Source: JACCZR01 sp963844805
GTDB taxonomy: Bacteria > Actinomycetota > Thermoleophilia > Solirubrobacterales > Thermoleophilaceae
Length of the DNA stretch: 9,247 nt
Direction of reading: 5' to 3'
Assembly: GCA_963844805.1 (NCBI GenBank)
Contig: CAWJPU010000015.1
Coordinates: 1-9,247, forward strand
Shown here: piece by piece, positions 6,397 to 9,247 of the stretch
Layout of the letters: every line of letters begins with the position of its first letter
Numbering within the stretch: the stretch's first letter is position 1
Notes under the pieces: generated by a model
The model's input: only the letters and a program-made list of their open reading frames with translations
What the model was told of the DNA's origin: nothing
The model's database searches: none
Made by a program: the position numbers and the translations under genes

Positions 6397-7133
6397 CGCT
6401 CGAACCACCGCCGCGCCCGGTTTCGGAGCGGATACAGCCGCGAGCGCGCGAACGACAGGCCGTTGCGTAGCGGCCCCGGCCGTGGCAGCTCGGGGATCCG
6501 GCCGTCGGGGATCTCTGCCCGCACCTTGGGGAAGCGTGACAGGAGCCACTCGTCGGCGACCAGATCGAAGGACAGCGTGAGCCGCTCCGCGGGCCCCGGG
6601 TTCACGAGCGTGTGGACGCGGGTGGTATCGAAGTAGTAGAGCCGGCCCGGCTGGAGGTGGTGCTTCTCGTAGTGGCCGGCGTTCGCGCTCGCGAACTCCT
6701 CGAACGACCTCTCTCCCAGACGGACGGAGGCATCACCGCGGACCTGGTCCGGCCTCGTGTAGTCGGTGAGCACGAGGAACGCCCTCTCGTCCGAGACGAT
6801 CGGGACCTGGAAGCGCACGACGCCAGGGCCCTTCCAGCCGTCGGTGTGCCAGGCGTACGAAGACCCGGGGGGCCGGCGCAGCAGCCGGAACGACACCTTC
6901 TCGCACTCGAGCGAGTCGAAGATCCGCCGGAACTGCGGGCACTCGGCCAGGAGCCCGGCGCAGGGGAAGTTCTCGTAGCCGTAGCGACGGTGGGGGTGGA
7001 GCTGCCCGTGCGCCGGCAGCGAGAGCGCGTGCCCGTAGGCGCCGCGGCTCCAGTCCCAGCCCTCGACGGCGCGCTGCGCATCACGGACGAGGCCGGTGAG
7101 CGGGACGTCGAGGTCGTACTCGTGGAGCTCCAT
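6393..7133 (-). CDS. Aspartyl/asparaginyl beta-hydroxylase-family dioxygenase
   Basis: The protein has 246 residues and is a predicted Fe(II)/2-oxoglutarate dioxygenase of the Asp/Asn beta-hydroxylase family (PF05118 type), whose bacterial members hydroxylate free or carrier-bound amino acids as well as proteins. The double-stranded beta-helix core shows H96-x-D98 (in YAWHTDGW), the distal His174 (in TTRVHTLVNPGP) and R184 ten residues later, the expected 2-oxoglutarate-binding arginine. The segment between, VVRFQVPIVSDERAFLVL, matches the family's R-x-x-x-P-I/L strand. There is no signal peptide or membrane helix, so it should act in the cytosol. ATG 7133 shares one base with the upstream dehydrogenase stop (TGATG); the longer upstream frame is just the reverse reading of that gene. 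Position between an amino acid dehydrogenase-like gene and an acyl-activating enzyme suggests it hydroxylates an amino or related acid in the same pathway. Confidence 0.87.
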   Translation of the reverse strand: MELHEYDLDVPLTGLVRDAQRAVEGWDWSRGAYGHALSLPAHGQLHPHRRYGYENFPCAGLLAECPQFRRIFDSLECEKVSFRLLRRPPGSSYAWHTDGWKGPGVVRFQVPIVSDERAFLVLTDYTRPDQVRGDASVRLGERSFEEFASANAGHYEKHHLQPGRLYYFDTTRVHTLVNPGPAERLTLSFDLVADEWLLSRFPKVRAEIPDGRIPELPRPGPLRNGLSFARSRLYPLRNRARRWFER

Positions 7134-8305
7134 CAGGACATCAACCGGGCCATGTAGCGGGGTGCGATCCAGGAGACCGGCCGCTGCGGAATCCAGGCTC
7201 GACGGTAGGCGTCGAGGCCAAGCGCGCGGAGACGGCCGCGAGGCCCCGGACGCTCGGCTTCCCTGCGCACGCGGGCGTGGCGCTCGTCCGCGTCCGCCTC
7301 TGCCAGCTCCCTCGGGTTGACTCCGAGCTCCTCGGCGCGGTCGAGCAGCTCGGCCACCCGCCGCCCGACCTGCCGGTCGATCACCCCGGTGATCCGCTCG
7401 AACGACACGCCGGCGAACTCGAGCGTGCCGCCGAGCACGCCGCCGCAATTGCTCACGAAGTCCGGTGGATAGGTGACCCCGCGCTCGAACAGGATCCGCT
7501 GTGCGTCGGGGCTGACCGGGTCGTTGGCGCCCGCACAGATCGCGGGCGCGGCGATTCGGTCGACGTTGCCGGCGTGGATGCTCTGGAAGCGCGCGCAGGG
7601 GCAGAGCAGGTCGACGTCGAGCTCGAGCAGAGCCGCCCGCTCCATCGCGCCGGGCTCATCTTCCACAAACCTGCCGCCCACCTGCCCGGCGCGCAGGACC
7701 ATGCGGTCCACGTCCAGGCCGGCCGGCCGGTATACGGCGCCGGCGGAGGTCGAGACGGCAACGACGTTCGCTCCGCGCCGCCTCAGGAGCCGGGCCAGCG
7801 CCGCGCCCACCTTGCCGAAGCCCTCGACTGCCACCCGACGGCCTTCGAGCGTCCCGCCCTTTCGCCGCAGGAGCGCCACCGCGGAGGCCAGGCAGGAGCG
7901 GGCAGTGTAGTCCCCGGATCGGCTCTCCCTCACGTCTCTGGGCGCGACACCAGCCCCGACCGCCTCGAGCATCCAGCGGATGTCCGCGGCCCGAGTGCCC
8001 ATATCGACATCGGGGATGTACGTCCGATTTCGAAAAAGCGTCTCTGCGGCGCTTGCGAAGTCGTGGAGGAGACGTCGCCTCTCGGCGACCGGCGCCTCGG
8101 CGTCACCGGTGATGCCCCCCTTGGCTCCCCCGTGGGGAAGGCCGAGGAGCCCGTACTTCAGGGTCATCGCGCGTGCCGCCGAGCGGACCTCCTCCTCGGC
8201 CAGCCCATCGGCGATGCGCAGGCCGCCGCGGGCGCGACCCTGGACGGTCGAGTCGATGGCTATGTAGCCGAGAAGTCGCGTGCCTTGCGTGATCCTGTGG
8301 ACCAT
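7133..8305 (-). CDS. Glu/Leu/Phe/Val dehydrogenase-family protein
   Basis: The protein has 390 residues and is an amino acid dehydrogenase that would interconvert an L-amino acid and its 2-oxo acid with NAD(P) and ammonia. The N-terminal catalytic domain shows RGGLR (26-30), MTLKYGLLGLPHGGAKGG (47-64, with Lys50 and the catalytic Lys62 twelve apart, as in the family) and IPDVDMGT (97-104), where Asp101 aligns with the catalytic Asp. The NAD(P)-binding domain has AVEGFGKVGAAL (159-170), then SNCGGVLGGTLEF (285-297). Arg26 stands where glutamate dehydrogenases have the side-chain-binding Lys and Leu/Phe dehydrogenases have Leu. Gly293 replaces the glutamate-binding Ser. Specificity therefore cannot be read by homology. 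ATG 8305 starts 3 nt after the methyltransferase stop, and its own stop is in TGATG with the hydroxylase start. Its role is probably to make or recycle a biosynthetic amino acid rather than central nitrogen metabolism; this rests on context only. Confidence 0.9.
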   Translation of the reverse strand: MVHRITQGTRLLGYIAIDSTVQGRARGGLRIADGLAEEEVRSAARAMTLKYGLLGLPHGGAKGGITGDAEAPVAERRRLLHDFASAAETLFRNRTYIPDVDMGTRAADIRWMLEAVGAGVAPRDVRESRSGDYTARSCLASAVALLRRKGGTLEGRRVAVEGFGKVGAALARLLRRRGANVVAVSTSAGAVYRPAGLDVDRMVLRAGQVGGRFVEDEPGAMERAALLELDVDLLCPCARFQSIHAGNVDRIAAPAICAGANDPVSPDAQRILFERGVTYPPDFVSNCGGVLGGTLEFAGVSFERITGVIDRQVGRRVAELLDRAEELGVNPRELAEADADERHARVRREAERPGPRGRLRALGLDAYRRAWIPQRPVSWIAPRYMARLMS

Positions 8306-8308
8306 GCG

Positions 8309-9085
8309 CTAGGCCGGCGGCCGCGCCGCCAGCACGCCGACGAAGTGGCCTGTCACGTAGCGGCTCGGCCAGCGCCCGAGGCGCTCGCATCCGAGGATCG
8401 CCTTCCACAACCGCCCGTCGACATTGCCGTTGAGGCCGTCGAGCCGCGCCACCAGAGCGCGTGGCGCATGGAGCAACGCCGTCGTGTCGCGAACCTCGAA
8501 TCCCGCCGCCAGGACGAGGCGTCGCAGCCGGCGGGGCCCGCACGCCCAGCCGGCGTCGAAGGGCACTCCACGAAGCCGCCGGGCAAGCTCGGGAGGAAGC
8601 CTGTTCCGGAGGGCGACGGGCGGGCAGAGCGGGTTATCGAGAGTCACCACCATCAGACCGCCGGGCCGGAGCACGCGGTACGTCTCGGCGAGGCCCCTGG
8701 CGACCTCGTCCGGCCCGCCGAAGTGGTCGAGGGTGGAGTTGGAGACCACGGCGTCGAAGGCGCCATCCACGAAGGGGAGGGCACGGACGTCGCCCACCCT
8801 TGCATCGAGCTCGGGGTAGCGCCCACGCGCCCGCTCGACGACGACGGGCGAGACATCGACGCCGGCGACGCGGCGCGCGCGGGCGGCCAGCTCCGGGTAC
8901 AGACCCTCGCCGGCCATCTCGTCGAACAGGTCGGTCTTCAGCACCGCCTCGAGGGGACCGGCCAGCCAGCGGCGCAGGACCAAGCGGTTGACCGCGTCGC
9001 TGTGTCGCCGCCAAAGCAGGGGCCCGTTCTCAGGCCATTGCAGCGCAGCCTCGTCCCACGCGGCCGTCGTCGGGCTTGCCGTCAC
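8309..9085 (-). CDS. Class I SAM-dependent methyltransferase with unusual motif I
   Basis: The protein has 258 residues and a Methyltransf_11-like Rossmann fold. Recognisable are GVDVSP (75-80, with the acidic Asp77 that binds the SAM ribose), GDVRALPF (98-105, motif II/adenine region), FDAVVSNSTLDHF (110-122, motif III/post-II), a YRVLRPGG turn (136-143) and a C-terminal half of about 110 residues that should bind the acceptor. The glycine-rich SAM loop is not the usual D/E-x-G-x-G-x-G: residues 48-61 read VLKTDLFDEMAGEG. Binding may still occur, but activity is not certain. It is the first gene of the minus operon. The start is GTG 9085, six bases after a -10-like element, which suggests a leaderless mRNA; no Shine-Dalgarno sequence is seen and no in-frame ATG lies nearer than residue 56. 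O-, N- or C-methylation cannot be told apart. Confidence 0.88.
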   Translation of the reverse strand: MTASPTTAAWDEAALQWPENGPLLWRRHSDAVNRLVLRRWLAGPLEAVLKTDLFDEMAGEGLYPELAARARRVAGVDVSPVVVERARGRYPELDARVGDVRALPFVDGAFDAVVSNSTLDHFGGPDEVARGLAETYRVLRPGGLMVVTLDNPLCPPVALRNRLPPELARRLRGVPFDAGWACGPRRLRRLVLAAGFEVRDTTALLHAPRALVARLDGLNGNVDGRLWKAILGCERLGRWPSRYVTGHFVGVLAARPPA

Positions 9086-9091
9086 GGCGCA

Positions 9092-9121
9092 AGTATGCGC
9101 GCCCGCCCTAACTCATCGCAA
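9092..9121 (-). promoter_or_regulatory. Promoter for a leaderless minus-operon transcript
   Basis: Read on the minus strand, TTGCGA (9121-9116) matches 4 of 6 bases of the -35 consensus. After 18 bp comes CATACT (9097-9092), matching 4 of 6 bases of TATAAT. Six bases then lead to the GTG at 9085, placing the expected transcript start on the start codon. The arrangement mirrors the one before the P450 gene, which strengthens both calls. Confidence 0.45.
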
Positions 9122-9135
9122 TGAATCGACCGTAG

Positions 9136-9151
9136 GTCTGTTTGCGCAGAC
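9136..9151. repeat. Inverted repeat GTCTG-N6-CAGAC upstream of the minus promoter
   Basis: Perfect 5-bp arms (9136-9140 and 9147-9151) flank six bases, a 16-bp dyad whose near edge is about 14 bp beyond the proposed -35. Spacing and position suit a dimeric regulator's site, but 5-bp arms can arise by chance. Confidence 0.3.
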
Positions 9152-9161
9152 ACCCCCGCGA

Positions 9162-9177
9162 GCCGGAACGAACCGGC
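9162..9177. repeat. Inverted repeat GCCGG-N6-CCGGC, same geometry
   Basis: Perfect 5-bp arms (9162-9166 and 9173-9177) flank AACGAA. The size and 6-nt spacer equal those of the dyad at 9136-9151, and the two start 26 bp apart, but the arm sequences differ. It could be a second operator half or a hairpin related to a gene outside the window. In GC-rich DNA such arms are common. Confidence 0.22.
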
Positions 9178-9247
9178 GATGACCCGGCGTCTTAAGGCTT
9201 GCGCGGCGCCACCCCCCTCGGGGCCGCTCGCGGTCGGCCCGGCCCTC

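Noticed and set aside
6397..6549. Longer N-terminus for the PaaK-like ligase, from position 6549
   Set aside because: The extra 51 residues are Pro/Arg/Ala-rich and lie inside the hydroxylase gene. GTG 6396 gives a classic GTGA overlap and a normal family N-terminus.
7134..7448. Extra 105 N-terminal residues on the hydroxylase
   Set aside because: They are almost all Arg, Ala, Pro and Gly and are the out-of-frame reading of the dehydrogenase 3' end. ATG 7133 forms TGATG and starts the family-like sequence.
7277..9124. Long plus-strand open frame of 615 codons opposite the dehydrogenase and methyltransferase
   Set aside because: It has no recognisable family and low-complexity composition. 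High GC makes stops rare opposite real genes, and the minus-strand reading has clear catalytic motifs.
1..9247. CRISPR array, tRNA/rRNA, insertion sequence or integrase remnants
   Set aside because: I saw no regularly spaced repeats, cloverleaf-like segments, terminal inverted repeats with target duplications, or transposase/integrase motifs in any frame.

Overview
The window is about 70% G+C, and its recognised genes have strongly G/C-biased third codon positions. Promoters are of the TANNNT type, start codons look leaderless, and clear Shine-Dalgarno sequences are rare. Together these suggest a high-GC Actinomycetota chromosome, possibly a deep soil lineage such as Thermoleophilia. The lineage is an inference; nothing in the window fixes it.

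Layout: positions 1-471 are mostly non-coding, with a GC-rich hairpin at the left edge and a doubtful small ORF (274-462) whose first residues resemble an HxlR-type winged helix. A plus-strand operon (472-3920) holds a cytochrome P450, a PAPS-dependent sulfotransferase and a malate/L-lactate dehydrogenase-family (Ldh2) oxidoreductase, with gaps of 7 nt between them. A minus-strand operon runs towards it from 9085 to 3885: SAM methyltransferase, Glu/Leu/Phe/Val-dehydrogenase-family protein, aspartyl/asparaginyl beta-hydroxylase-family dioxygenase, PaaK/CapK-like adenylate-forming ligase, and an ATP-grasp carboxylate-amine ligase. These five genes are separated by 3 nt, a 1-nt TGATG overlap, a 4-nt GTGA overlap and about 13 nt. 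The two operons meet tail to tail and overlap by 36 bp, with no obvious terminator between them.

Both operons start the same way: a -35-like element, a 17-18 bp spacer, a TANNNT-like -10, exactly six bases, then GTG. This predicts leaderless mRNAs and possibly common control. Two inverted repeats with identical 5-6-5 geometry lie just upstream of the minus-strand promoter.

Taken together, the eight genes look like a small specialised-metabolite or surface-glycan decoration locus. The minus operon can be read as making or modifying an amino acid (dehydrogenase, beta-hydroxylase, methyltransferase) and activating or ligating carboxylates by two routes (adenylation and acyl phosphate). The plus operon can be read as oxidising a product, sulfating a hydroxyl and adjusting a 2-oxo or imino acid. 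No NRPS, PKS, glycosyltransferase, transporter or regulator of recognised type is visible, so the product cannot be named. I do not recognise this gene combination as a described pathway. Several enzymes depart from their family motifs: Asn for Thr in the P450 I-helix, an unusual SAM-binding loop, mixed specificity residues in the dehydrogenase, and an N-terminal extension on the Ldh2 protein.
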